Positions 43,227-52,925 of a stretch of DNA of 64,000 nucleotides are shown here, piece by piece; position 1 is the stretch's first letter; each line of letters starts with the position of its first letter. Source of the stretch: Roseateles subflavus (GTDB lineage: Bacteria > Pseudomonadota > Gammaproteobacteria > Burkholderiales > Burkholderiaceae_C); assembly GCF_030285365.1 (NCBI RefSeq), contig NZ_JASVDS010000001.1, positions 930,001 through 994,000 of the forward strand. Direction: 5' to 3'. Made by a program: the position numbers and the translations under genes. A model generated the notes under the pieces. It was not told the DNA's origin. It did not search any database and saw only the letters and a program-made list of their open reading frames with translations.

Positions 43227-46024
43227 CAGACGGCCGTCTCGGGGGGGAATACTGCCTGCCACAGCGCCAGGACGGCCGCCTGCAGCGGGGCCGTGCCCTG
43301 GGCCGCCTGGGCGGCTTCATCGAGCGCGGTGCTCTGCTCGTCCAGGCGCGCCCGGTGCTGCAGGCGACGCAGCTCGCGGTAGGCATTGGCCGCGCTGCGG
43401 CCGACGCCCACGGGCAGCAGCCCGGCCTCCTCGGCGCGCTGCAGCAGCGCAATGTTGCCGGCGTTGGCGAGCAGCTCGGGATGCTGGCCGGAATGCGCCA
43501 GGATGAGGTACTGCAGCGCGAACTCCGCATCCATCATGCCGCCCGGGCTGTGCTTGACGTCGAACAGCCCCGGCTTCACCGGCCGCGCCGCGCGCACCTT
43601 CTCGCGCATGGCCTGCACCTCCTGGCGCAGCGCCTGCGGGTCGCGCGGGGCGGTCAGCACCTGGCGGCGGACATCGTCGAAGCGCTGGGCCAGGCCGGCA
43701 TCGCCCGCGCAGAAGCGGGCCCGCGTGATGGCCTGGTGCTCCCAGGTCCATGCCGTGTTGCTGCCGCGGCCGATCTGGTAGTTGCCGAAGGAGGCCATCG
43801 ACGTGACCAGCAGCCCCGAGTTGCCATTGGGCCGCAGGGCGGTGTCGATGTCGAAAAGCTCGCCCGCGGCGGTGCGCAGTGTCAGCCAGGTGATGAGCTT
43901 GCGCACGAAGGCGGCATAGACCTCGGGGGCGTTCTCGTCGGTGTCCTGCTCGTTGTCGAAGAGGAAGACCACGTCGAGGTCGCCGCCATAGCCCAGCTCC
44001 TTGCCACCGAGCTTGCCATAGGCGATGACGGCGAAGCAGGGCTGCTCGCGGTGCTTCTGTTTCAGGCGCGACCAGGCCCAGTCGATCACGCACTGCAGGG
44101 TGGCATCGGCCAGCGCGGAGAGGTCGTCGGCGACCTGCTCGACGGTGATCTCGCCCTCGACGTCACGCACCAGCGTGCGGAAGACCTCGGCATGGTGGGC
44201 GCGGCGCACGCTGTCCAGCAGCGCCTCCTCGTCGGCCTCACCGTGCTGCGCCCAGGCGTCGTGGCGGGCCTGGAGGTCGGCGATGAAGGTGGCGCCGTCG
44301 AAGCGCTCGTGCAGCAGGCGGGTGTCCGCCAGCTCGTCGATCACGCCGGGGTGCTGCATCAGATAGCGCATCGGCCAGCGGGCCAGGCCCAGCAGGCGCA
44401 GCAGGCGCGAATGGACGGACGGGCGCTCGACCAGCAGCGCGAGGTAGCTCTCGCGGCGCAGCAGGGGCTCCATCCAGTCGATGAAGCGCAGGGCGGCATC
44501 GAGGCTGCACTCGCCGTCGCGCACGCCCAGCGCCGTGCGGCCGACCAGCTTGGCCAGGCGCAGGCGGGACTCCTCGCGCAGGTTCTGCACACGCGGCTGC
44601 TGCGCCCAGCGGCGCACCGCCTCGGACAGCTCGGGCGGCAGCTTCTCCAGGAACTCGTCGGCGTCCACCGGCAGCGGCGGGCCGCCGCACTGGCCCTTCT
44701 TGCAGCTGCCGGCGCCCGGTGCCTGGCCGTCGTGCAGCAGGGCATCGAACTCCGTCGCCACCAGCTCGCGCACCTCGCACAGCCGGTCCAGCAGCTGGCA
44801 GGCCTCGGCCGTGCAGGCCATGCCCATGGACCGGGCGATCCAGCCGAGGTCGTCGTCGCAGCCGGGCAGGCAGTGCGTCTGCTGGTCGTCCAGGAACTGG
44901 ATGCGGTGCTCGACGCGGCGCAGGAAGTCGTAGGCCTCGGCCAGCTTCTCGGCGGTGGCCGGTTTCATCAGGCCGCGCGCGGCGAGCCGGCCCAGCGCCT
45001 TGACGGTCGAGCGGGTGCGGATCTCCGGGAACTGACCGCCGCGCACCACCTGCAGCAGCTGCACGATGAACTCGATCTCGCGGATGCCCCCGCGCGAGAG
45101 CTTGACGTCATTGGCGCGCTCGGGGCGGCCGGCGGCGCGGCGCTGGGCCTCGTCGCGGATCTTGCGGTGCAGCTGGCGCAGGCCCTCGAAGACGCCGTAG
45201 TCCAGGTAGCGGCGGTACACGAAGGGCGTCACGAGCGAGCGCAGCGCCACGGCGCGGGAGGGCGGCTCGCCGGCCTCGGGCTGGGCCGGCGCGACCACGC
45301 GGCTCTTGAGCCAGGCGAAGCGCTCCCATTCGCGGCCCTGGACGAGGAAGTACTCCTCCAGCATCGACAGGCTCACCACCGGCGGTCCGGAGTTGCCGTT
45401 GGGCCGCAGGGCGAGGTCCACGCGGAAGACCTGGCCGTCCTCGGTGACGTCGCCGATGAGGGCGTACAGCCGCTTGGCCACGAGGCTGAAGTACTCATGC
45501 GCCGTGACCACGCGGGGCCCCAGCGTCTGGCCGTCGTCCTCGTAGACGTAGATCAGGTCGATGTCGGACGAGACGTTCAGCTCGCGCCCGCCCAGCTTGC
45601 CCATGCCGACGACCCAGAACTCGATGGGCTCGCCGGCCTCATTGCGGGGCTCGCCGTTCACCTCGTCCTGCTCCAGCCGGGCCTGGCGCAGGGCAGCGCA
45701 CAGCGTCACCTCGGCCAGCGTGGTCATGGCCTCCGTGATGGCGGGCATGGGGGCGGCCTGCTCGATGTCGGCCACGGCGAGGCGCTCCAGCACGAGGTGG
45801 CGGCAGACCCGCAGGCTGCTGGCAAGCGTGCGGCCGCCGGCCTGCAGCTGCCCGATCAGCGTCTGCATGGCCTCGCGGCCGGGGAGGCCGGGCGGCAGCA
45901 GGGGCAGCTCGGCCTCGTAGCGGCGGCGGATGCGCTGCACGAAGCGGCTGTGCGCGGCACTGGCAAGGGGAGGGGCGGCGGGCTCGGCGCCGGGCTTCGT
46001 AAAACTTTGCTCCATGGTGCTCAT
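43226..46024 (-). CDS. glnE: Bifunctional glutamine synthetase adenylyltransferase/deadenylase
   Basis: A 932-residue two-headed enzyme that adenylylates and deadenylylates glutamine synthetase under PII control. Each half carries a nucleotidyltransferase motif: GMGKLGGRELNVSSDIDLIYVY in the deadenylase half and AYGKLGGKELGYGGDLDVVFLF in the adenylyltransferase half. Helical PII-linker segments (KLSRGGIREIEFIVQLLQ and KHSPGGMMDAEFALQYLI) follow each. The start MSTMEQSFTK is used; an upstream extension into the yhdP promoter region is not supported. Confidence 0.97.
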   Translation of the reverse strand: MSTMEQSFTKPGAEPAAPPLASAAHSRFVQRIRRRYEAELPLLPPGLPGREAMQTLIGQLQAGGRTLASSLRVCRHLVLERLAVADIEQAAPMPAITEAMTTLAEVTLCAALRQARLEQDEVNGEPRNEAGEPIEFWVVGMGKLGGRELNVSSDIDLIYVYEDDGQTLGPRVVTAHEYFSLVAKRLYALIGDVTEDGQVFRVDLALRPNGNSGPPVVSLSMLEEYFLVQGREWERFAWLKSRVVAPAQPEAGEPPSRAVALRSLVTPFVYRRYLDYGVFEGLRQLHRKIRDEAQRRAAGRPERANDVKLSRGGIREIEFIVQLLQVVRGGQFPEIRTRSTVKALGRLAARGLMKPATAEKLAEAYDFLRRVEHRIQFLDDQQTHCLPGCDDDLGWIARSMGMACTAEACQLLDRLCEVRELVATEFDALLHDGQAPGAGSCKKGQCGGPPLPVDADEFLEKLPPELSEAVRRWAQQPRVQNLREESRLRLAKLVGRTALGVRDGECSLDAALRFIDWMEPLLRRESYLALLVERPSVHSRLLRLLGLARWPMRYLMQHPGVIDELADTRLLHERFDGATFIADLQARHDAWAQHGEADEEALLDSVRRAHHAEVFRTLVRDVEGEITVEQVADDLSALADATLQCVIDWAWSRLKQKHREQPCFAVIAYGKLGGKELGYGGDLDVVFLFDNEQDTDENAPEVYAAFVRKLITWLTLRTAAGELFDIDTALRPNGNSGLLVTSMASFGNYQIGRGSNTAWTWEHQAITRARFCAGDAGLAQRFDDVRRQVLTAPRDPQALRQEVQAMREKVRAARPVKPGLFDVKHSPGGMMDAEFALQYLILAHSGQHPELLANAGNIALLQRAEEAGLLPVGVGRSAANAYRELRRLQHRARLDEQSTALDEAAQAAQGTAPLQAAVLALWQAVFPPETAV

Positions 46025-46164
46025 CGCCGGGATGCCCCTGGGTAAGATGCCGGGGCATTCCACGAGCGAAGGGCCGCCGTGCGCTTCAGCACGCGCGCTG
46101 GCCGAGGCTTCGAATCAAAACTCATGGTGTCCACTGCCGATTGCCGGCCTCTCGTGCCTCTGTC

Positions 46165-49100
46165 ATGTCTTCGCTGATTGCCCAAACGCTTGCTGCCTGC
46201 CGGCGTCCGCTCTGGTGGACGCGCCGCTGCATGCGCTGGGTCGTCATCGCCCTGCTGACGCTGTGCACCCTGCTGCTGGCAGCCTGGCTCACGCTTCACT
46301 GGGCGATTCTGCCGCAGCTGGATCGATGGCGTGCGCCGCTGGAGCAACAAGCCACCCGCGTTCTGGGGTTGAAGACCGAGATCGGCCGCCTGGAGGCCGA
46401 TCCCGGCGCCTGGCTGCCCGCCATCACCCTGCATGACCTGCGCCTGAGCGACGCTCAGGGCCGCACGGCGTTGCGCCTGCCCGAGGTGAAGGCGGTGCTG
46501 TCCCTGCGCTCGCTCTATGCCCTGGAGCTGCGCTTCGCCCAGCTGCTGATCAGCAAGCCGGAGCTCGAGCTGCGCCGGGACCGGCGGGGCCGCATCTTCG
46601 TGGCGGGCCTGGACATCGCCGAGGGTGAGCGCTCCACCGACGGCGCCGAGCTCGCGGACTGGTTCTTCTCCCAGCCCGAGTTCGTGATTCGGCAAGGCCG
46701 CATCCGCTGGGTGGACGAGAAACGCCAGGCGCCGCCCCTGGAGCTGGGCGGGCTGGATCTCGTCATGCGCAATGGCCTGGTCCACCACGACCTGCGCCTG
46801 GACGCCACGCCACCCGCGGCCTGGGGCCAGGCCCTGAGCCTGCGCGGGCGTTTCAAGCAGGCGCTGCTGACCCGGCCGAGCGAGTTTCAGCACTGGAGCG
46901 GCGAGCTCTTCGCCGACCTGCCGCGCGCGGACGTGCGCGAGCTGCGCCGCTACCTGGACCTGCCCTTCGAGCTGTCCGAGGGCGACGGCGCGCTGCGGGC
47001 CTGGGCCGAGATCCGCGCGGGCCAGCCGCAGGCCCTCACGCTGGACATGGCGCTTCGCTCCGTGCGCATGCGGCTGTCGCCGCGGGTCGACGTGCTCGAC
47101 CTCAGCGGCATCGCCGGCCGCCTGGAACTGCGCCGCAGCGGCACGCAGCTCACACTCTCCGCAAAGCAGCTGGGCTTCGAGCTGGACGACCGCCTCGTCT
47201 GGCCCCGCAGCGACTGGTCCCTCAGCGTGCGGGAGGCCCAGGCCAGCGAACGCGATGTCACCCAGGCTCCGGCGCCCGGGCGCATCGTCGGCGGCGAGCT
47301 CAAGGCCCAGCGCCTGGACCTCGACCTGCTGGCCCGCATCGCAACCAAGCTCCCGCTGGGCGAGCAGCTGCGCCGCCTGATCGACGACATCGCCCCGCAG
47401 GGCGTGCTCAGCGACCTCGGCGCGAGCTGGGAGGGCAGCCTGGATGCCCCGACCCGCTACCGCGCCCGCGGGCAGCTGACGCAGTTCAGCATGGAGGCCC
47501 AGGCCGGCGCCGACGCCCTGCACGTGGGCCGCCCGGGCCTGGACGGCGCGAGCCTGCGCTTCGACGCCACGGAGCGCGGCGGGCAGGCGCAATTGCACAT
47601 CAGCGAAGGCTCGGTGGAGTTCCCCGGCGTCTTCGAGGCGCCGCGCATCCCCATCCAGCGCCTCTCGGCCCAGCTGGACTGGCGCATCGAGGCGCGGCCC
47701 AATGGCCTGCCGATGGTCGAGCTCAAGGCCAGCGAGGTGAGCGTCGCCAACGACGACCTGCTGGGCGAGCTGGAGGCCACCTGGCGCACCGGGTCCGGCG
47801 AGGGCGTGGGCCGCGGCGGGCGCCTGCCGGGCCTGCTGGACCTGAACGGGCGCCTGTCCGAGGCGAAGGCCGCGGCCGTCTGGCGCTACCTGCCGCTCGG
47901 CGTGGGCGACCAGGCCCGCCACTACGTCCGCGACGCCGTGCTGGACGGCACCGCCAGCAATGTGCAGTTCCGCAGCCGCGGCGACCTCTGGGACTTCCCC
48001 TACGACCGCAGCAAGGACGGCCAGTTCCGCATCAGCGCGCAGGCCCGCGACGTCCTGCTCGCCTACGTGCCCAGCCATGCCGCCCGCGATGGCGTCCCGG
48101 CCTACGAATCGCCCTGGCCCGTGATGGAGCGGGTGCAGGCCGAGCTGCTCTTCGACCGCGGCAGCATGAGCATTCGCAACGGCCGGGCGCAGGTGCTGGG
48201 CTACGAGCTCACCGGCGTGAACGGCGGCATCCGTGACCTGATCCACCACCAGGTGCTGTCGCTGGACGGCGTGGGCCGCGGTCCGGCCTCGGAGCTGATC
48301 CGCTTCGTCAACGTCTCGCCCGTCGGCCAGTGGACGGGCCAGGCCCTGGCCACGGCCACCACCAATGGCAATGCCGGGCTCAAGCTGAGCCTGCAGATGC
48401 CGCTGGACCGTGCCGAGGCCACGCAGGTCAAGGGCAGCGTGCAGCTGCAGGGCAATGACCTGCGCCTGCGACCCGACGTGCCGCTGCTGGGCGCGGCGAA
48501 AGGTCGCATCGACTTCGACCACAAAGGCCTGCAGATCACCGGCGGCCAGGCCCAGGTGCTGGGCGGCGATGCCAGCTTCGAGGGCGGCAGCCAGAAGGAC
48601 GGCAGCCTGCGCTTCACCGGCCAGGGCGTGGCCACGGCGGACGGCCTGCGCCGCGCGGCCGAGATGGGACTCGTGAGCCGGCTCGGGTCCTTCATGACGG
48701 GGCAGGCGGCGTACCGGCTGCAGCTCGGCATCCGGGGCGGCGCCACGGAGATCTCGGTGCAGTCCTCGCTGCAGGGCCTCGGCGTGGACCTGCCCGCCCC
48801 GCTGCGCAAGGACGCCGACGCCATCCTGCCGCTGCTCTACCAGACCCAACCGGTCGGCGCCCAGCGCGACGAGCTGCGCCTGGATGTCGGCCACCTGCTT
48901 CATGCCCTCTACCAGCGCGACACCAGCGAGGCCGAAGCCCCCCGGGTGCTGCGTGGCGCCATCGCGGTCGAGGACCGGCTGCCCGCCTTGCCGGACAGCG
49001 GCGTGCTCTTCCAGGCCCGCCTCGGGCGCCTGCTGGCCGATCCGTGGCTGGCGGTGGAATCCCAGCTGATGGGCAGCCCGGGCGGTGGCGGTGCCGACGC

Positions 49101-50322
49101 CGGCTACGGTCCGACCCGCATCCAGCTGCAGGCCCAGCAGCTGCAGGTGGGCGGGCGGGCCATCAACCGCCTGAACGCCAACCTGACCCGAGCGGACGCC
49201 TGGTCCTGGCGCGGCACGCTGGACGCCGAGCAGCTGGCCGGCCAGATCGACTGGCGGGACAACGCCGCGCCGCAGGGCGGGCGTCTGTTCGCGCGGCTGA
49301 GCCGCCTGTCGCTGCCCAAGAGCGAGGCCGATTCCGTCAGCCAGCTGCTGGAAAAGACGGACACGCAGGTGCCGGCGCTCGACGTGGTGGTGGACGATTT
49401 CGAGCTGCGCGGCAAGCGCCTCGGCCGCCTGGAAGTCGAGGCGCAGCTCCAGGGGCCGCGCCTGCCCGCGGGCCGCGAATGGAAGCTCAACCGACTGCAG
49501 CTCAAGAGTCCGGATGCCACGCTCACCGCCACCGGCCAGTGGAAGGCCGAACCGGGCCAGACGCAGCGGCGCACCCAGCTTGACTGGCAGCTCGATGTGG
49601 CCGATGCCGGCAAGCTGCTGGAGCGCATCGGGCAGGGTCAGGTCTTGCGCAGCGGGCGCGGCAAGCTGCGCGGGCAGCTGGGCTGGCAGGGCTCGCCGCT
49701 GTCACCCGACTACGCCAGCATGGGCGGCCAGCTCAACGTCGCCCTGGATGCGGGCCAGTTCCTGAAGGCGGAGCCTGGTGTCGGCCGTCTGCTGGGCGTG
49801 CTGAGCCTGCAGAGCCTGCCGCGGCGGCTGCTGCTGGACTTCCGTGATGTCTTCGCCGAGGGCTTCGCCTTCGACAGCTTCGAGGGCGACGTGCGCATCG
49901 AGCGCGGCCTGGCCCGCAGCGAAAACCTGCGCATGCGCGGCGTGCAGGCCCTGGTGCTGATGGACGGCCACGCCGACCTCGCGCGTGAGACCCAGGACCT
50001 GCGCGTGCTCGTGGTGCCGCAGGTCAACGCGGGCGGCGCCTCGCTGGCCTATGCCGCCATCAACCCGGCCATCGGCCTCGGCACCTTCCTGGCCCAGCTG
50101 CTGCTGCGCAAGCCCATGGCGGCCGCCGGCACGAGCGAGTTCCACGTCACCGGGACCTGGGAGTCGCCCAAGGTCGAAGAGGTGCCGCACAAGGGCGGCG
50201 TGCCCGACGACGCCGCCAGCAAGCCGGCCGCGGCGATGCCCGCCTCCGCACCCGCATCCGCCCCTGCCACCTCGCCGGCGTCGAGCCCGCCCTCCGTGCC
50301 GCCGCCTGCCGTCACCCCCTGA
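46165..50322 (+). CDS. yhdP: YhdP-family AsmA-like membrane protein
   Basis: A 1,385-residue protein with one N-terminal membrane helix (WVVIALLTLCTLLLAAWLTLHW) and a very long periplasmic beta-rich body, ending in a Pro/Ala/Ser tail. Conserved family blocks are ILPQLDRWRAPLEQQATRVLG, PEVKAVLSLRSLYALELRF, and the C-terminal GRLLGVLSLQSLPRRLLLDFRDVFAEGFAFDSFEGD and MDGHADLARETQDLRVLVVP. YhdP proteins are bridge-like and help move phospholipids to the outer membrane. The ATG at 46165 places the helix normally; divergent from glnE. Confidence 0.94.
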   Translation: MSSLIAQTLAACRRPLWWTRRCMRWVVIALLTLCTLLLAAWLTLHWAILPQLDRWRAPLEQQATRVLGLKTEIGRLEADPGAWLPAITLHDLRLSDAQGRTALRLPEVKAVLSLRSLYALELRFAQLLISKPELELRRDRRGRIFVAGLDIAEGERSTDGAELADWFFSQPEFVIRQGRIRWVDEKRQAPPLELGGLDLVMRNGLVHHDLRLDATPPAAWGQALSLRGRFKQALLTRPSEFQHWSGELFADLPRADVRELRRYLDLPFELSEGDGALRAWAEIRAGQPQALTLDMALRSVRMRLSPRVDVLDLSGIAGRLELRRSGTQLTLSAKQLGFELDDRLVWPRSDWSLSVREAQASERDVTQAPAPGRIVGGELKAQRLDLDLLARIATKLPLGEQLRRLIDDIAPQGVLSDLGASWEGSLDAPTRYRARGQLTQFSMEAQAGADALHVGRPGLDGASLRFDATERGGQAQLHISEGSVEFPGVFEAPRIPIQRLSAQLDWRIEARPNGLPMVELKASEVSVANDDLLGELEATWRTGSGEGVGRGGRLPGLLDLNGRLSEAKAAAVWRYLPLGVGDQARHYVRDAVLDGTASNVQFRSRGDLWDFPYDRSKDGQFRISAQARDVLLAYVPSHAARDGVPAYESPWPVMERVQAELLFDRGSMSIRNGRAQVLGYELTGVNGGIRDLIHHQVLSLDGVGRGPASELIRFVNVSPVGQWTGQALATATTNGNAGLKLSLQMPLDRAEATQVKGSVQLQGNDLRLRPDVPLLGAAKGRIDFDHKGLQITGGQAQVLGGDASFEGGSQKDGSLRFTGQGVATADGLRRAAEMGLVSRLGSFMTGQAAYRLQLGIRGGATEISVQSSLQGLGVDLPAPLRKDADAILPLLYQTQPVGAQRDELRLDVGHLLHALYQRDTSEAEAPRVLRGAIAVEDRLPALPDSGVLFQARLGRLLADPWLAVESQLMGSPGGGGADAGYGPTRIQLQAQQLQVGGRAINRLNANLTRADAWSWRGTLDAEQLAGQIDWRDNAAPQGGRLFARLSRLSLPKSEADSVSQLLEKTDTQVPALDVVVDDFELRGKRLGRLEVEAQLQGPRLPAGREWKLNRLQLKSPDATLTATGQWKAEPGQTQRRTQLDWQLDVADAGKLLERIGQGQVLRSGRGKLRGQLGWQGSPLSPDYASMGGQLNVALDAGQFLKAEPGVGRLLGVLSLQSLPRRLLLDFRDVFAEGFAFDSFEGDVRIERGLARSENLRMRGVQALVLMDGHADLARETQDLRVLVVPQVNAGGASLAYAAINPAIGLGTFLAQLLLRKPMAAAGTSEFHVTGTWESPKVEEVPHKGGVPDDAASKPAAAMPASAPASAPATSPASSPPSVPPPAVTP

Positions 50323-50332
50323 GGAGAAGCCT

Positions 50333-51187
50333 GTGAAGATCGCTGCCATCCAGATGGTGTCCAGCCCCGATGCCGGCCGCAACCTGGCGCGCGCCTGTGA
50401 GCTCATGGCACAGGCTGCGGCCGGCGGCGCCGAGGCCGTGGCCCTGCCCGAGTACTTCTGCCTGATGGGCCTGCAGGACCGCGACAAGCTCGCCATCGCC
50501 GAACGTGATCTGGCAGTGGCGCCCGACGCCGCCGCACCCCTGCAGCGTGCCCTGGCGAGCGCGGCGCGGGAGCTGGGCGTGTGGGTGCTCGGCGGCACGC
50601 TGCCCATCGCCTGCGAGGGCGCGGCCGCGGGCGAGCGCGTGCGCAACAGCGTGTGCGTCTACGCCCCCGACGGCCAGCGGGCCGCGCGCTACGACAAGAT
50701 CCACCTCTTCCGCTTCAACAACGGCCGCGAGGCCTACGACGAAGGCCAGGTGCTGGAGCGCGGCGAGCAGCCCGTCACGGTGGACCTGCGCGCGCGGGAC
50801 GGCCGGACCTGGCGCACGGGGCTGTCGGTCTGCTACGACCTGCGCTTCCCCGAGCTGTTCCGGGCCATGAGCTTCAAGCCGGGGCAGCCGCCCTGCGACC
50901 TCATCGCCGTGCCGGCCGCCTTCACCTACACGACGGGCGAGGCGCACTGGGAGCTGCTGCTGCGCGCGCGCGCGGTCGAGAACCAGGCCTACGTCATCGC
51001 GCCGGCCCAGGGCGGGCGCCACGAGAACGGCCGCCGCACCTGGGGGCACAGCCTCATCATCGACCCCTGGGGCCAGGTCCTGGCCTGCCTGCCGGAAGGC
51101 GAGGGCGTGGTGATGGCGGAACTCGACGCCGAGCGCCTGGCGGCCGTGCGCAGCCAGCTGCCGGCCCTGCAGCACCGCTTGCTCTGA
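50333..51187 (+). CDS. Carbon-nitrogen hydrolase (deaminated-glutathione amidase type)
   Basis: A 284-residue nitrilase-superfamily amidase with the Glu-Lys-Cys triad: Glu40 in [11 protein letters not shown], Lys122 in [10 protein letters not shown] and Cys167 in [17 protein letters not shown]. The RFPE and HLF context matches Nit1/YbeM proteins that clear deaminated glutathione. The start is GTG with GAGGAG 6 bp before it. It follows yhdP by 10 bp, a conserved pair in Burkholderiales. Confidence 0.93.
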   Translation: MKIAAIQMVSSPDAGRNLARACELMAQAAAGGAEAVALPEYFCLMGLQDRDKLAIAERDLAVAPDAAAPLQRALASAARELGVWVLGGTLPIACEGAAAGERVRNSVCVYAPDGQRAARYDKIHLFRFNNGREAYDEGQVLERGEQPVTVDLRARDGRTWRTGLSVCYDLRFPELFRAMSFKPGQPPCDLIAVPAAFTYTTGEAHWELLLRARAVENQAYVIAPAQGGRHENGRRTWGHSLIIDPWGQVLACLPEGEGVVMAELDAERLAAVRSQLPALQHRLL

Positions 51188-51284
51188 GCGGGCGCCGGAG
51201 CCGATCCGGACCGGCTTTGCCGCGCTTTTCGCGGCTTCGGCGGCGGCCTTGGCGGGCATGATGGGCCCGAGGAGACTGCCCGCC

Positions 51285-51851
51285 ATGCGCCCGATTCCGC
51301 CCACCGTCCTTGCGTCCCTGCCGCTGCTGGCTCTCGCCCTGCTGCTGGGCGCCTGCGGCACGCCCGCCGAACCCGGTGGCATGGCCCTGGGTGCCGCCGA
51401 GCGGCTGCAGCTGCGCAGCTGGATTCCCGACGGACTCAAGGGCCAGATCCGCCTCGGCAAGGTCGGCGGCGGGGCCGAGACCTGGGAGTACTGGGGCTCC
51501 AAGATCAGCGACGACAGCCTGCGCATCGCCATCGACGAGTCGCTCCGCGGGGTTGGCCTCGCGGCGGTGATGCCGGAGGGCGGGCGCTACGAACTGCAGG
51601 CGCAGCTGCAGCAGTTGAAGCAGCCCATGGTCGCCGCGGACGTCACCGTGGCGCTCTACATGCACTACCGCCTGGTCGAGCGAGCTACCGGCAAGCTGGT
51701 CTACGAGCGCCAGATGCGCCTGGTGCACACCACGCCGCTGGACGCCGCCTGGCTGGACATGAACGAGCGCACGCGCCTGGCCAACGAGGCGGCGCTGCAT
51801 CAATCGCTGAACCAGCTGGTGCGCGAACTGATCGAGCTGCGCCTCGTCTGA
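51285..51851 (+). CDS. Hypothetical lipoprotein
   Basis: A 188-residue protein with a lipoprotein signal peptide (SLPLLALALLLGACGTP, lipobox LGAC). The mature part contains SDDSLRIAIDESLRGVGLA, then VALYMHYRLVERATGKLVYER and TRLANEAALHQSLNQLVREL, which resembles outer-membrane lipoproteins of the YajG/DUF-type or ABC auxiliary lipoproteins, but no firm family is recognised. GAGGAG is 10 bp before the ATG. Confidence 0.75.
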   Translation: MRPIPPTVLASLPLLALALLLGACGTPAEPGGMALGAAERLQLRSWIPDGLKGQIRLGKVGGGAETWEYWGSKISDDSLRIAIDESLRGVGLAAVMPEGGRYELQAQLQQLKQPMVAADVTVALYMHYRLVERATGKLVYERQMRLVHTTPLDAAWLDMNERTRLANEAALHQSLNQLVRELIELRLV

Positions 51852-51919
51852 GCGGCGCGCCTCACAATGCTGGGCGGGGCGCCACCCGGTGCGCCACCCG
51901 GTGCGCCCGGGAGCCCGCC

Positions 51920-52315
51920 ATGACGACACCCCCTGCGCCCGCTGCCGCTGCCGCCGCCGACGAGGCGCCGCCGCTCCTGCTGATGCTCACCACGCTGCCC
52001 AGCCGCGAGGCGGCGCAGGCGCTGGCCCGCGAGGCCGTGCAGCGGCGGCTGGCGGCCTGTGCACAGATCGAGGCCATCGAGAGCCTCTACCGCTGGGAAG
52101 ACACGCTCTGCGAAGACCCGGAGTGGCGGCTGCTGCTCAAGACCACCCCGGCCTGCCGCACCGCGCTCGCGGCGCTGGTGTCGGACCTGCATCCCTACGA
52201 GCTGCCGGCCGTGCTGTGCGTGCCGGTGAGCTGGGCGGAGCCGGCGTTCGCCGCCTGGGTGGACGACTCCTGCCGGGCGCCGGCAGGGGGCCCCCCGGGC
52301 GATCCCGCGCGGTGA
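51920..52315 (+). CDS. cutA: Divalent-cation tolerance protein CutA
   Basis: A 131-residue CutA1 trimer subunit. The family core starts LLLMLTTLPSREAAQALAREAVQRRLAACAQIEAIESLYRW and continues EWRLLLKTTPACRTALAALV and HPYELPAVLCVPV, closing with FAAWVDDSC. It has a 15-residue Ala/Pro N-terminal extension and a short C-terminal tail. Role in metal tolerance is by family name; the exact function is debated. Confidence 0.94.
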   Translation: MTTPPAPAAAAAADEAPPLLLMLTTLPSREAAQALAREAVQRRLAACAQIEAIESLYRWEDTLCEDPEWRLLLKTTPACRTALAALVSDLHPYELPAVLCVPVSWAEPAFAAWVDDSCRAPAGGPPGDPAR

Positions 52316-52635
52316 TCGGAGGGGCGAGGCGCCGACGGAGGCGTGGTGCGCACCGCGCCCAACTGGTTGGTGGGTGGTTTCCATCCCGGCGTCGGTGCCG
52401 GCGCGGACAACCTGTAAACCCTTGCAGGTTGGCGCCCGAATCCATGTAAAGCCGGGCTCCTCTAGGGACTTGCCCCATGGGGGGTGCGTTCGCGCCGCGC
52501 ATAGCCTTCGCTCGCTTTGCGCGATGTCCGGCCGCGTTCGGCACCTGTCATGTTGCAGTTCTCGAGAAGTGACGGTGTGCTGCGGCCGTGGTCAGGCGCA
52601 AGGTTTTCAAAACGCAACTAAGCAAGGAGAACCCC
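52316..52635. promoter_or_regulatory. Upstream region of the lanthipeptide operon
   Basis: The best promoter-like pair is TTGCAG (52422-52427) and TGTAAA (52445-52450) with a 17-bp spacer. An inverted repeat, CAACCTG 52408-52414 with CAGGTTG 52425-52431, overlaps the -35 and could be an operator. A palindrome, CCCCATGGGG, lies at 52473-52482. This would give a leader of about 180 nt before the precursor gene. Confidence 0.35.
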
Positions 52636-52824
52636 ATGAACGAAATCACCAGCGCACTGCAGCAAGTCGAGCAATGGATGCAGGACGAGTCCTCCGCCAA
52701 CCCGGCTGGCCCGCTGTTCTCCAGCGGCGTGTACAGCGAAGCCGAGATCGCCGGCGACGTGTCGCGCGAAACCCGCCAGGGCTGCTCCAGCTGCTCCGGC
52801 TCGCGCACGATCATGTGCTGCTGA
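52636..52824 (+). CDS. lanA: Class II lanthipeptide precursor peptide
   Basis: A 62-residue peptide directly upstream of a LanM gene. The N-terminal leader is acidic and helical (NEITSALQQVEQWMQDESS). The C-terminal core is GCSSCSGSRTIMCC, with four Cys and several Ser/Thr available for lanthionine rings. No GG or GA double-glycine site is obvious; EIAG-D is the closest, which would give a 22-residue core. AAGGAGA (52624-52630) is a strong ribosome-binding site. Confidence 0.85.
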   Translation: MNEITSALQQVEQWMQDESSANPAGPLFSSGVYSEAEIAGDVSRETRQGCSSCSGSRTIMCC

Positions 52825-52833
52825 TGCCCTGAT

Positions 52834-52886
52834 CGCCAGAGGCTTCGGCCTCTGGCGCGGCAGCCCCGTCGATCGTGGCGGGGCTG
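52834..52886 (+). terminator. Two tandem hairpins between precursor and lanM (attenuator-like)
   Basis: The first hairpin is a 10-bp stem with a TTCG tetraloop (CGCCAGAGGC 52834-52843, GCCTCTGGCG 52848-52857). The second pairs CAGCCCC 52861-52867 with GGGGCTG 52880-52886. Neither is followed by a T-run, so they probably reduce read-through or stabilise the upstream mRNA, giving more precursor than enzyme. Confidence 0.6.
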
Positions 52887-52925
52887 TCCTGGCCCTGACG
52901 CGGCCGGCGCCGATGCCCGGTGCTC

